Origin: Perkinsus marinus ATCC 50983
Taxonomy: Eukaryota; Perkinsozoa; Perkinsida; Perkinsidae
Reading direction: 5' to 3'
Length of the DNA stretch: 64,000 nucleotides
NCBI RefSeq assembly: GCF_000006405.1
Contig: NW_003214508.1
Location: 73,574 to 137,573, forward strand
The position numbers and the translations under genes are program-made. The notes below the pieces were generated by a model that was not told the DNA's origin, did no database searches, and was given only the letters and a program-made list of their open reading frames with translations. Positions 32,955-45,270 of the stretch are shown here, piece after piece. Position 1 is the first letter of the stretch, and every line of letters begins with the position of its first letter.

Positions 32955-35900
32955 ATGGGTAAAAGTACCCAAATAGAGCATCCTATTGCTACGTTTGATA
33001 TTGCTAATACCACACCATCGCGACATATATCGACAATTACTCTACTACTTGGAACGGCAACATCCCTCATCATCACATTAATCTTGATGAGCTATCGGAG
33101 TGCAACGGACGCTAAACAGGCGTGCTATCAACAACATCAACAACTAATGGCACATACGCCTACGGAAACCTGGCCAGCAGTTTTGGGAAGTACCACTGTG
33201 TCTTCACCCGAGTCCACGATAGGCTCTACAGCTAGTAGCAGTAGTAGTATTGGCACTCAATGTGAAGCGGCACGGTAATGAGGGCTGACATGGCTAGTGA
33301 GGATTACTCTCTGTAGGCCGTCCCTGGCCAGTAGCGAGAAGTCGTCGTCTATAGTATTACGGCAGGCGTCTCCCGGGGACTTAGTCGTGGCACCAAACGG
33401 TCAGCGGTTCCTTCTAGTACAGAAGTTATGGAATTCTGGTATGACTTTGGTAGCGGAGAATTTGTATGATGTGTCGGTTCGTTCAGGCCAGCCGGTGGAT
33501 AAAAACCCGATACCACTCCTTCCGCCAATCCCGGGAGGGCAGATTCGGTATTTACCGTCTCCTGATGCCACAGAGTTGGACGAAACGCCAGCTCGGACTG
33601 ACCTCAAAGGTGGTGATGGAGGGGGTCCAAAATTAACCCCTGGTGAGGCGCGTCATTCATCTGCCTTGTCACTATATCTGTACAGGGTCGTGCTCGGCGA
33701 TTGACGACGGGACGCTGGACCCGGCCTTGCGAGAATATGTTGCATCCCAGCGTAAAACTTCTTATATCTTCAACTCCCTGGCGGGCCGAGGAGCATATGG
33801 AGAGGCATGGCGGGCTATGATGATGGATGGAAGCTGTCGGGTAATAACAGGATGGTACGGCGAGGGGCACTGGTCGAAAAACGGTAAAGTCGAGGATAGT
33901 CTTTATCGATGAAGACGCGTTTGGAAGGATAGTGCGATAAAGCTAGAGTATCCCCCGTAGCGGCCGCCTCTGGGTCGGTAGTAGTCATGGTAGGGATGTG
34001 GAGGGTAGTGTTTGTTGTTGTTGATGACGACGTGTTCAAAATGATAGTTCGACGAGCAAAGAAATGAACCGTAGCGCACGCCCCTTGCTGGCAATGATGG
34101 GTAGTTCATCGCTAGTTGTGTTCAGGAAGTTGTATTAAAGCGTATGTTTGTGGAGAAGGGGGAGCGTGTGAGACTATCCGGACTGCGAGAAGTGTACTTT
34201 GGGGAGCTCCTTCATGATGATGATGCTGAGACAACAGCAAAACATACAGCTCGATTTTTGGGTCACTTCATAGTAGATAGGAAGGAAGGCGGCGGTGGGG
34301 AGGAGTTTTGGCTGGTCTTTGCTAACGAGGGATTCTCCCTCATACATTGGCTATTCCAACCGAGTGGAGGGATCGTCACTCGGAGTCTGTTTTGGCGGAC
34401 TCTTCGATCGGATAATGGCAAGTTGTTGAATATTATGAAACAGTTATTGGAAGCATTGGATGAGATACACTCGAAAGGCATCACTCACAGAGATGTTAAA
34501 TTGGAAAATTTACTGATGAAAATGTCGGAGTCGGGCGAGATGGAGGTTAAGTTGGCTGACTTTGGTAGTGCTGTGACCTCTGACGCCCTCTACTATGGTG
34601 CAAAGGGACCGACTTCTGCTGAGGAGACGGCACGATATGCGCCTCCACCAGGATCGGGTATAGATGGGGAAGGGATGGTATGTGATCGATGGTATTGTTA
34701 TTAGGTGACCAATGCTGCATTAGACAGCCTTCATTCGATATGTGGTGTGCTGGTGTACTCTGGCTCGAGCTCTTTCTTGGTGCTAGAGGGGTCTTCGAAC
34801 CGGACAATGCTATTGACCCGAGGCATAGGGTAAGACGACACCTCCGATTGGGGGGGGAGTTGTAGGTGGTTTTCAGAATCTGTTTGAGCACCGTCTGAGA
34901 GCTGTTGGGGTACAGTCGGAGGAAGAGATAGATAGTGCATTGCGGGTTGAGGCTTTCAGACTATGGGGCATCACTGAGCAACCTATGGAGGGCGATCAGG
35001 CTGAGGTAATAATGGCATTACCGTAACTCTTTGAAGACAACAGATTTCATAAGGTGGCCTTCCAAGCGTCACTATACGAGCAGGATCCGCTGCATTCGGG
35101 TCTAATGCCGAGGAGCTGCATGAATCTTTTGCGTTCGTTGTTATCATGGAATCCCAGAGATCGTCCTACGGCTCGACAGGCTCTTAAGAGCGCATGCTTT
35201 TCCGAACCGGTGCCGGCCTCTCCTGAGTACCCCCATGTGGAGTTGTTGCCTCCACCGAAAGACATAGTGTTGAAACGGGAAGACTCTCTGAGGTTGGAGA
35301 CGGTATGGCCGGGGGAGCTGGTCCCGATGGAGAGTTTAGTGAGCGCTACAAATACGGACATTGGTGTGCGCAGTCGGATGGAAGATCGCCATAGTCAATC
35401 GATAATTTTTGATTCAAAAACCGGCAAAAAGTATTTCCTGGGATGCGTTATGGACGGTCACAACGGGCCAACAGTAGCAGCTATTCTGGCCCGGCAACTC
35501 GAAAACCAGGTGAATAACTCGGCATTAGACAGTGTGTTGACCTATGGTTGCCTAGGTTGCGAGTAGACTGAGTTACGGTATGGATCCCCCTACAGCTCTA
35601 CGCACGGCAATACTCGATATCGATACTGCGGTGACTGATACTTTGGACCTCACTGGGGTTGTTGGCAGTACGGTAAGTGGATGAGTGTTGCTTTGGAGGT
35701 TTGGTGATGATGTGCTCGTTGTAGGTTGTTTGTCTGCTTACTGATGGGTACTCATTATGGACGGCTAACACGGGGGACTGTCGTGCAGTGAAGGGCGAGA
35801 TAGTTGATGAAAAGGATTGGTCTCCAGTGGTGAGATGAGGATAGGGATACTCAGTTGACATCTTGTTCTAGGTTGGAGGGCACGTCTCGTGGGGGGAGAA

Positions 35901-36760
35901 TCATTCCGGGGTTGTGATAGGAAAGGAAACTCATGGGCGTATATTGGTACGCCCTGATGATACGCCTGATAAGCTCAAGTACTTGCTGGAGAAAAAGTAG
36001 GCAGGTGTCGTTGGCGTGATGGTGGAATCACTGGAGGTGTGCGCACAGGCTCCGACCGTATGGCAGTTTGGCTGTGGTAACGTCTCGGTTGACTACTGAT
36101 CATAAACCTTGTGATCCTCATGAAGCCTCGAGAATAGAAGCCTTGGGGGGGAAGGTAGGGCTGGGCTGTCTGATGAGCTGCTGGCCAGGCAGTAGTTGTT
36201 GGTCCTTCCAGGTAACATGTAGTGATCGCTCAGCTGACCCCGACTCGGGTACTTATCGTGTTAATGGAGTGTTGGGTGTGTCTCGGTCGGTGGGTGTAAG
36301 GGAATTGAAGCAGTACGGAGTTGTAGCCGAGCCCGATGTGACTATGGTCAAGACTGGGGACAAGTGAGTGGTGAATTTAACATTATCATCATAATCATGA
36401 GAACAGAAATCATTAACGTCTCATCTGTGCTGCTTTTTTCAATGATTTATCGATGAGTTGTTGAGCACGACCTAGTAGGAGGGATAAAGTGTACTACTAT
36501 CTCAGATTGGCGCGCCAATGGCTGGTCATGATGTGTAGTGACGGCGTTTGGGACGTATTGGATGACCAAACTGCTGCTGAGGTAAGGACTTGTCATCACT
36601 TTGAATGTTTTGACGCTATCTCAATCAGATTGCACTGAGTGTATCTCCTCGTACTGTCGAGAACATGAGTAAAGCTGTTGTCGAGGAGGCGAAGAAGAGG
36701 GGGAGTAGAGACAATCTTACTTGCATGGTTGTTTTACTAAAGTGGAAAGCCGACACCTGA
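32955..36760 (+). CDS. membrane-anchored protein kinase - PP2C phosphatase fusion
   Basis: One gene encoding a Ser/Thr kinase domain followed by a PP2C (PPM) phosphatase. ATG 32955 (the frame is open a little upstream) starts MGKSTQIEHP, then one membrane segment (TITLLLGTATSLIITLILM) and a Ser/Pro-rich linker. The first splice (33276/33317) is in phase. Kinase: Gly loop GRGAYGEAW, beta-3 Lys in EVVLKRMF, HRD loop ITHRDVKLENLL, LADFGSA; the APE-like site reads YAPPPGSG, and the C-lobe ends SWNPRDRPTARQAL. PP2C: GVRSRMEDRHSQ, FLGCVMDGHNGPTVA, TANTGDCRAVKG, LTTDHKPCDPHEASRIEALG, NGVLGVSRSVG, MMCSDGVWDVLDD, RGSRDNLTCMVVLLKW, to TGA 36758-36760. All metal-binding Asp motifs are present. Many short introns. 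Plants have a similar kinase-then-PP2C protein, but the N-terminal membrane anchor here is notable. Confidence 0.83.
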
Positions 36761-37233
36761 CGAGCGGCTACATTAACCCTTTTCCGCTCACTTCATTTCT
36801 GTGTACACTATGAACATTACCTTTAATTTTCTCGCCATTCTTTGGGCGGTGATTTGTGGTATAATATACTGACATCAAATACCCCTTCAGACGTTCTTCT
36901 ATATGTGACATTTCTCGACTACAGTCTTGTATAATAATACTACTCATTCTACCAGCATATTTGCCAGTGTCCTCAGCCCAACCGGTCATCACTATTGTTG
37001 TTATCAAATGCTCATAGGTGTGAGGTTAGAGCTAGGTATAGTTAATGTTAATGACTTGGAGCTTGCGTTGTCACACTAGAGGGCGAGCGCGCATAACGTA
37101 GACGCATAATTGATCTCGCTCGCCCATTACACTATTGGAGACTGCTACCCAATTCCCCCGTTACCTTGTGAGTTGATAGTAAGAGTACCAGGTGAAGTAG
37201 TAGTAGTAGTAGCTGCCTTTTACATATACGTAC
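36761..37233. other. intergenic with a 9-bp inverted repeat
   Basis: GGGCGAGCG at 37081-37089 and CGCTCGCCC at 37117-37125 form an inverted pair with a 27-base spacer. A (TAG)n/(GTA)n short run lies at about 37196-37212, just before the protease start. Nothing coding seen. Confidence 0.6.
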
Positions 37234-39798
37234 ATGACACTCTACCGACAAAGCCTTGCCATTCTAGCACTTGTAGTCGCTAATTTGATAATCACTGCAA
37301 GGTGTTGGGAAAGTGAAGTCTCACCTGAAGACTTCATGGTATCGCCAGTTGTGTATGGCGGCCATGGTCGACGTCTTGGTGAGAGTGCGGATACTTGTGA
37401 AGCTAGTATGGCTGGTCAACCCTGGGCATCCCTCCGTTTGGGGGTCCATTTCATCGACCTAGAGACCGACCTGCCAGACCAGACCATGCGGGACTTTGTT
37501 AGATCAGAAGCGGTGCCACGAGCCGTCTCCTACTGGCAGAAGACCTTGAAGGTTCGTCGAGCCCAAGCTCCTATTAGGGGTGCTAGGTCTTGTCGTAGTG
37601 AATGGCTTCCTGGTAAGTGTGCTCGTGTTCGTTATGAAGGTGGTGGAGCCTCCTGTGGTGCTATTGATGGTACTCCTATTATGATCCCCGATGAGTATCT
37701 AGATGAGCTCATCACCTACGGAGGGTGCTACACTGACGGCACCTGTATCTACCCGACCGTCTATCCAGCTGGTGAGGGGTACAGTGACGTTGATATGGTT
37801 ATCCTTGTTACCGCCAAACCCGACTCGGACTGCGGTGCGAATGGCGTTGGTACATTCGCATTCGCTCTTAGTTGTCAAAGAGATCAGTGTGATAGACCTA
37901 CCTTCGGCCTCGTTAATATATGTCCTCAAATGATCGATGTAAACTCTAAGTTTGCCAAGGATGAGCTCATTGGGACTATGATCCATGAGCTCACCCATGC
38001 CTTGGTCTTCTCCTCGAGCAAGTACGCCCTATACCGATACGCAGATGGAACTCCTCGTGTGCCGCGAGACACCTCTAACGATCAGCTTCTACCATACGGC
38101 GTCAGGTGCTCAAGTCGTGTAGCAGTAACGTGCGCCCTATGCGTTTGGTCAGGTATCAGTGTTCGACCTCTAACGGACTCTCCGTCACTTATCCGTCCTC
38201 AACCGGTAATTACATGTATATCGACGCCCCTGGTGTTGTTGAGGTCTCCTCTGGTCGTGGTATGGACAAGGAAGACTGCAAGTGCCCGACTGGTCGTACG
38301 GGCTCGACAACAAGCGCCGATATGCAGCAGTGTTTGCTAACACCTAAGGGGAGCTGTGTCTTTAAGATCGTCACACCCAAGGTGAGCATAGACTTACAAT
38401 AGACAGAGTCGAAAAACATGGGAACTTCTGGGGAAATTCTTGCTGTTTCTTGTACCATTCTAGCTGAATCGGTGTATAAACTGTCTAGTATGATGAGGGA
38501 ATCCGCGAGCTCAGATGAGGAAAGCGAACATATATTCTAGCGGGCGCTGAATGGTGTCGTGGTAGGTCGTAGAGAAGGCTAGGAATTATTTTGGATGCTC
38601 TGCATTGGACGGTATGGAGATCGAGAATCATGGGTCGGGACAGGGCTGTACTGTTCTCGAGTCCCACTGGGAGCAGAGGATCCTTGAGGGCGAACTGATG
38701 GTGAGTGACCTCTTGGTTGTTGTCTCTGATGGATAGGGCTTAGGTACCAGTAACGGGGTTCTCGTATAATTTCATGTCGGAGATAACACTGGCCTTGTTC
38801 GAGGACAGCGGCTGGTATCTGCCGGACTATTCTATGGCTACTAAGATGCACAAGGGAATGTTCTTTGGGTGAGTCGTGGTATGGCGTAGAAGGGTTGCAT
38901 GATAAAGCCAGGTACAAACAGGGATGCTCCTTCGTTGAGGACAAGTGCATCAACATGGACGGTGACGTGACGTTTGAGGTGGGGAAGGAGAAGAGTAGCC
39001 ATTTCTGTGCAGGGGAGGACGATAACAAGCATAGGTGAGTGGCAGTGTTGATGGTGAGAAGTGTAGGCCTATTCAGGTGCTCGCTTGACCTCAAGACCAA
39101 GGTTCAGTGCGCTATAAAGCACGAGAAGGCACCGTTTTCTCAATACGAGTAAGGACATGAGAAACGGAGCGTGTCTGTCGGACTGTTGTCGGGCTTAGAT
39201 ATTGTGGTCCTGTTAAACACAGCAAGTCGTTTTATGGAGATTATTGTCCAATTTGGGAAGGCGCCTCCTCGTGGGACTGCAATCTAGGCCGATGTAACTG
39301 ACCCCCCTGTCTTGGGCGGATCACACACCATCTATTCAGTTGACGATATGTCGCGTCTCAATGGCGAGCTCTTCGCGAAGGACAGCGTCTGTTTGATGAG
39401 CTCACTACGACGCTCGCAGTACCTTGGTGATGGGAAAGTTAAGATTATTCCAAATCCGGAACAGGTGAGGGGAGAGGTCCCAGCGTAGATATGTTGTATC
39501 CATTGCAGATCAGCGCGTGTCACCGCGTGGAGTGCAGCGCCGACCGGAAGAGCTACACAGTTTTCGTAGCTGTCGGGTATGATGGTGTGAGTACCGACGT
39601 TCGTCCGATTGGAAGTTGTAAGTTTGATGATGGAAGTATGGCGAGCGCTCAGTCCTCGTCCCATGCATAGGCTATACGGCTGGGCAAATTCTGAAAGATC
39701 CCAGCGGGGAGTATTCTGAGGCAGTGAGCACGTACAACTACGAGGAAGGGTATCTCACCTGTACAGACCCCGCGCTGGTGTGTGCTGTGATGAAGTGA
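37234..39798 (+). CDS. leishmanolysin-like (M8) zinc metalloprotease, secreted
   Basis: Zinc endopeptidase of the GP63 family. ATG 37234 begins a signal peptide (SLAILALVVANLIITARC). The pro-region is followed by Cys-rich catalytic sequence with the zinc site MIHELTHALVFSSSKY; the third His is in a later exon (VLESHWEQRILEGELM), after ARNYFGCSALDGMEIENHG. A 34-base intron at about 38060-38093 must be removed to keep frame (PPSTIRRQVLKSC). Further exons give SEITLALFEDSGWYLPDYS, EDKCINMDGDVTF and Cys-rich tail pieces. A TGA at 39796-39798 ends one reading. Alternatively a GTGAGG donor there leads on to SVSYPHLSLKSNNEISGG and a possible hydrophobic tail (VVLIVVVYGHSMAY) near 40030, which would suit a membrane or GPI anchor. 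One intron holds dispersed repeat copy g. Zinc ligands are intact. Confidence 0.85.
38411..38537 (-). repeat. dispersed intronic repeat, copy g
   Basis: Reverse-orientation, diverged copy (ACATGGGAACTTCTGGGGAAA..GAGCTCAGATGAGG..GAACATATATTC) inside the metalloprotease gene intron. Confidence 0.55.
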
Positions 39799-41235
39799 GG
39801 AACCTCATAGTGGAGGTCATCATGATGATGATTGAGGTCTGTCAGTTACCCTCACTTATCCCTCAAGTCTAACAATGAGATATCGGGCGGCTCGGGTAGT
39901 ACGGTAATTCGTTCGGCCGCTATTGAGACGCGCTGTACTAGTGGAAATATGTCGTGCCAGTTGGAGACTGAATTCGGTGTTGGTCTTCGATTTAGCTCTC
40001 GACCCCTGTCGGTAGTGTTAATTGTTGTTGTGTATGGCCATTCTATGGCTTATTTTCAACTGTTGAAAACTCTAACAGTCACGAAATATCCCTCATTCGC
40101 ATGCTTACGCTCGAATGAGTTCTTTATCGTCTCGACTAACGTATATTAACTCCATGTGCATCACTCACGTGGTTAAGTGCAGATTCGTATTCTGATATGC
40201 TACTGTGGATAGTAGAGTAGTAAAGGTTGTTGTAGTGGTAATGTTACTGTTTTTACCTGTCTGGAGTAAGAGGAAAGATGTTGACTGAAACTACAGTAGG
40301 CTGATTATAGGGCGCATGATGAAGAGCTCACTGCCACATGTGATGCGTGTGTCTTTGGTTTAACGAGTGTCTGAATTAGCATTAATGACGATGTGTCTTA
40401 GGTCCAGATCTAGGCGCAGAGGGCTTCGCTTCGGGGTTCCGACCAGGTTTATATACCACCATTCTGATCGCAATTATGTTATCCCTTGTATTCGCGTGAT
40501 TTTGTAGTGGTTGTAGTCTCGGGAAATATCTTTATCAATTGTGAAATATACATATCCTCTACTTTCTGCAGAAATTGATTATTCATAATATCGTTATCAA
40601 ATCTATTCCTGTTCTACATGCATGCAATTTGATGTTATTTTCAAATCACGAAGGCTCTAAATTTTTTTGCATGATAATTGCCTGTTGAGAATGATAAATC
40701 TGACGTTAGTTTTGTGTCGGTAGTTTCCAATACTGATCGCCTCGTGCATGTGGTTTGTCTCCTCTTTACGTCTACCCGACTGAGGCAGATACTGACCCTC
40801 AAAGGTGAGACTCGAATATAGATGGGCGAGTTTACATACCGGGCCGTTTCGACTGGTGTTTACACTTATGAAAGTGAGCGACCGTAACGTAACTTCACGA
40901 CATGAACCATGACAAATTTGGTAACCTCCCATCCAACCACCCAAAATGTCGCGCAGCGCGGCCCGTGCTATATATCTCTCGTTAAACTACTTCACCCGAG
41001 CTTTCTGGATGTTTACTCCACGTACACTACCACTATGTCACACAAGGTCTCATAGTTCTTGGTCTCTACCGTATGGCTCTACCGTACCGCAAACAAGCCA
41101 TCTATAGGTTAGGAGGTAGTATCGAATAGAGGAGAGCACTATGCAAAGTGTCTGTGATGTGGACGATTCATTGAGATGAGTAAGAGATCCCTCAAGAGGT
41201 GAACCATCACGAGGGCTCATGCACCAAGCGGAAGG
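39799..41235. other. no further gene resolved
   Basis: Up to about 40146 this may contain the last exon of the metalloprotease (see that entry). From 40150 to 41235 I see AT-richer sequence with only short frames and no motif. Confidence 0.4.
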
Positions 41236-41560
41236 GGGCATCTTCGTCCGTAGATGAAGAGGAGCCTGCGTTCAGTCAAGGTACGCATGTGGGCCTCTCT
41301 GAAGATGATTGCGACCTCGAATTGGTGGAGATCCTGACTCGGGGTCTGAGACCGAAAAGGATATAAATGAGCTCGGCGATGAAGCGTGGTCTGATGGTGT
41401 GATTACAACAGATGACCGCAGATGGCGATAATGGAGATCAGCGTTTCTGAAGGCAAGGGCTGATGGTCGTCTTCTCCCTCAGTCGTCCGGGGTTCATGAC
41501 ATCTCGAATGACTGTATGAAAAGTCACGGACTGTGAACAGCGGGAACTAGGTGAGCACTC
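41236..41560 (+). pseudogene. decayed coding stretch, possibly mobile-element derived
   Basis: Acidic coding-like fragments lie in different frames with intervening stops: SSVDEEEPAFSQGTHVGLSE, then DPDSGSETEKDINELGDEAW and FLKARADGRLLPQSSG. No GT-AG introns reconcile the frame changes. An acidic N-terminus of this kind occurs in some transposases (for example piggyBac-like), but no catalytic motif is present, so the origin is inference. Confidence 0.35.
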
Positions 41561-42109
41561 CGTCGAGCTCGAAGTAGTGATAAAAGTGTAAGAGTTGGGA
41601 ATTGATCGCAAGAGGCAGGGGCAGTGTGACTTTGGCTCTCATCAAATGGCAGTTAAGATGACACTGAGCATCAGGAAATATCTCGAATGATATTCATCTG
41701 AGATATTTCTTGAGGACGACTTTGAAGTAGGTGGAAACACATTGTCCCATGAAACCACAGAGAGGAGTTGACCGTCATAGCTTCTCGAAGATATTATGAT
41801 ATATGATCACCGAGAGAGGGCTATGAGCAGTTGTTCTCTATCAGAGGAAAAGAATATGCGTCCGTCCTATTACTCAGTGAACTCGACTCGACCGCATAAC
41901 TCAACGCAATTTATTAAGAATTAATAGTTTACCGTAATCGAGTCAGGGAGGCAACTCACCACATCAAGTGCTGGATGGGGTGTAATAAGCGACTTAGACG
42001 ACAAGGTCTGCGACTGAACCTAGCCTGAGATCGACTCAAGCAAAAAAATGGAAATCATCTTGTGAACGGGCCCTACAACAACATTCAATGCAGAATCTCT
42101 GTGACCCAT
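41561..42109. other. no gene seen
   Basis: Both strands are rich in stops. Contains a short inverted pair around ATATCTCGAATGATATTCATCT (about 41678-41700). No other structure. Confidence 0.35.
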
Positions 42110-42493
42110 TCATCTACACTCCGAGTAACCCGCCTTAATTTTGGTACCATTGACCGTCAGAGTGAACGCGTCTTCTGCATCGTTATAGGGGAGCTTTGCC
42201 CACTCCATTGGGTTTAAACGCAAGGTCTTGGTGAAGTCGATCAATGCCTTGGCCGTGATGTTGACGTTTATGCCAGGTTTCCCACGGTTATAACTCCACG
42301 GAATGAAACCACTTACTAATATCTCTTCGTTGAGAGTGTAGTAGATGTTGAAATAACCTTGATACATCGGGATGAATGCCAAGAAACCTCGGAAAAGTGG
42401 GTTATCCTCCGCACAATATGTAGTGCTTGGTGGGAACGCCAGGACGGTCGAGAGATATCCTACTGTCAGAGCGATGGTGAGGATGATCAGCAT
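42110..42493 (-). CDS. small secreted protein, unknown family
   Basis: Complete 127-residue frame from ATG 42493. The first 20 residues (IILTIALTVGYLSTVLAF) form a clear signal peptide, followed by PPSTTYCAEDNPLFRGF, then aromatic-rich sequence (MYQGYFNIYYTLNEEIL) and two cysteines in all (near residue 27 and at the penultimate position). N-glycosylation sites NVNIT and VNGTK are present. No intron needed. I do not recognise the family; it may be a lineage-specific extracellular protein. Confidence 0.55.
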   Translation of the reverse strand: MLIILTIALTVGYLSTVLAFPPSTTYCAEDNPLFRGFLAFIPMYQGYFNIYYTLNEEILVSGFIPWSYNRGKPGINVNITAKALIDFTKTLRLNPMEWAKLPYNDAEDAFTLTVNGTKIKAGYSECR

Positions 42494-43521
42494 TCGAATG
42501 AGGACTACTGACAGTGCAGCATTCGGAATAGAGCTGGTGTCTCATCTGCCATAAGTGTGACGGGTTTCCTGCGTGCAATGAGCATCCAAAAGTACACGAA
42601 GAGACAGGCGGTGTTGACTTCGGTCCGCGGGGTTCATCATTCAAAACTCTGGATGAACCCAGACGAGCCCAACGATTTTGTTATCAATACGCTTCGTAGC
42701 ATGGTCTGTACATCGCTGGGACAGGGCATAAATTCGAGAGAGACTTCCAACCCAAAAAGCTTGACAGGATCGAAAAACGTACCGTCTGCGCGTCACCATC
42801 ACAAGACCGGGTCACTGTCCCGAGGACCTCCCCGCCGAAGAAGCGAAGTCGAGTACCGGATGAGCTCTTTCACAGAAACCTCTGCATCGTACCTTAACAG
42901 GCGACTCCAGGGCTACTAAAGGGGAAACCCGTGGTGAAAACCTGGACATTCTCAGCCGGATATAACTCGCTAGTCAGTTGTTGTCGGTTGAGCAGTGTTC
43001 TGAGTAAAGAAAACTTCCCGTTCTGGCGCTGGTTTTCAGCCGATTCTCACTCCGTGTCGGTACGGCAACACTGTGTGACGTCAACCTGGTTGGATTGGTA
43101 ACTCATAAGGATCGCCACTCTTATGATGAATCTTTTCTTCAACGCGCAAGATTGTTCAGATCATTAAAGCTCACTGAAAGCCTCATCGTAGAGGATACAG
43201 ATCCCTATGTAGGTCTCTAAGATTCCTCCTCGACTTGGATAGACAGGAAGGGTTTCTCAGCAGTAGCATTAAGATATTGTTTTCAGTGAAGCGGTAGGAT
43301 AGAATATATTACACTCGACCAAAGCATGCTCCGAACATAACACTATATTAACTAACGTATTGCTAGATAAATGGATGGTACGATCGTACATGTATGACGC
43401 ACGGAGCGTAATGATCTGTGAACTCTTGTAAACGCAATGCATGGTACTAGAAAAGTTATGAATGGCAGCACGAGAAGGACAACAGGAACAGCTGAGTCGA
43501 CCAATAGCATCACAGAGAGCA
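42494..43521. other. no gene resolved
   Basis: A 120-residue plus-strand frame at 42557-42919 has no recognisable features and may be chance or a decayed element. Nothing else supported. Confidence 0.3.
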
Positions 43522-44240
43522 CTATTCAGGATAATAACTGCGGCAGAGGTCTCGTAGGTGGTCGCCATGTAAATAGAACTCTCCTATTATCCTCTTCTCG
43601 TCCCCTTCACTCGGGTACGCTGTGGTCAATAATATCTATGAATCAAGCATGAGGCCGTCTTGTGAAACTTCAGTGACGTTACCTGGTATAACCCTATAGT
43701 AGCTGCCAGGACCAAGGACTTCCACTGTCGTTCCTCCGCTGCGATCGCCAAGACCTCGTCGTCGAGGGTGTCTTCGTCCATCCCCAGCATGGACCTATGC
43801 GAAATAGACCTTTATCGCCAATTCCAAGATATGATCGATGACACGGTAGAACTCGTGAAACGATCACACGTATGGTCTTTGAGACAAGTATAGTGACAAG
43901 TACAAGGCATGAACAACTATTGATGATATACACAGCAACAACTCACTGATCAGATAGGCCCTGTGTAGGAGGGGACTGGCATGGTGCATCCAGCTGATCA
44001 CAAATTGCCTTCACAAGACCAAGTGGACCTGTCGAAAATACTCTCAGAGTGCGGCATAAATTCCATACCACTCCTTTTGTATCTCGTCTCCAAATCAACC
44101 ACGATATCCCCTACTCGATGATCATCCCTGAGCCTCCCAAACGCCGCACTGTAGTGTGGCTGCAGACCCTCGTCCTCCGCGAGGCGATACAGATACGGTT
44201 CCAATTCTCGCCAGTACCTTACGAACTCCATTGACGCCAT
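43522..44240 (-). CDS. unnamed multi-exon gene
   Basis: ATG 44240 opens MASMEFVRYWRELEPYLYRL, continuing through DDHRVGDIVVDLETRYKRSG to about 44030. After an intron an acidic exon (GMDEDTLDDEVLAIAAEERQ, about 43805-43692) and a last exon (EGDEKRIIGEFYLHGDHLRD, about 43625-43522) end at a TAG. Reading frames look strongly coding and the protein is soluble and helical. I do not recognise it. Confidence 0.45.
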
Positions 44241-45270
44241 ACTGCGACTTGAATGATTACTAATCACCCCTCACTCCACCCCAAGGCCCATCGACCAAAC
44301 ATATCCTCCTCCTCCTTTTCCTTAGGGCTGCTTGTCCGATGTCGTGGAGGCCGCTGCGGCGGTCGCGACATGCACGTTATGACTCAATGAAAAACGATCA
44401 AGTCGAGACTAGTGATGAATCGGAGGAGATCATATTGCTTCTTGGGAATACAAGATTCTAGCGAAAATAAATTCACTAGTAAATGATGAAAATTAAATCA
44501 CAAATTTACAAAATGGTCTACATAGTATATCAGAAATCACTTTTGAAGTAATTCAATTTTTTTCAGGCAAATTCTAAACTTCAGCATTTCACGCTAACTG
44601 ATGAGTATTTGAGGCTCGATTTGACTCTAGCAAGACTTAGATGTAGGTATGAGATATCATAACTAACAGAAATTTACGCCTCCTCACAGACCCGGCAAAG
44701 CCTAGTGTAAGAATTCTCACAGAGTTACATGCCTAAGGATCAACAGCTAATGCGAGAGCACTTCCGAATCAATGCCCAACTCGAAATTTTCGACATGAAA
44801 ACTTCATTATTAATTCCGAACACTGCTGATGCCATGCAAACTTCTTTCTATCCACCGTGAGAGAACACCCGAGAGACGAACAGGTCTTGTTGCTTCTTAT
44901 CACGTGCTGTCAAACACGGGTCTATCGACCTGAGGTCTTCAATCGCACGAACAATCCTCATGGGACCTCACTGTATGCCATGTCTCCGACGCCCAATCTC
45001 AGTGGCTGAGTTCAGGAAGCCGCCCCTTCTACCGCAGGTGAATACAACATCGTCTTTGAAACACTAAAGAGGGGCCTTCTTTCACTACAGCCCTCACAGT
45101 GTTACCGCTAAGTCTCTGGACTTGGTTTTTTGGTGTTCATCGTCAGCAACACTTTTTTGGCCTGCATAGAGTGAAAGTGGCGGAATGATAGGATGGATAA
45201 TAAACCAATACAAGAGGATGAAGAAAATCTCCTCGTCAGGGAGGAGGTATGTGGGGAAAACGCCTTCAAA
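44241..45270. other. no gene resolved
   Basis: AT-rich from about 44450 to 44620. The 45190-45330 plus strand shows an acidic frame (MDNKPIQEDEENLLVREE) that lies opposite or beside the next gene's end and is probably not an exon. Confidence 0.3.
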
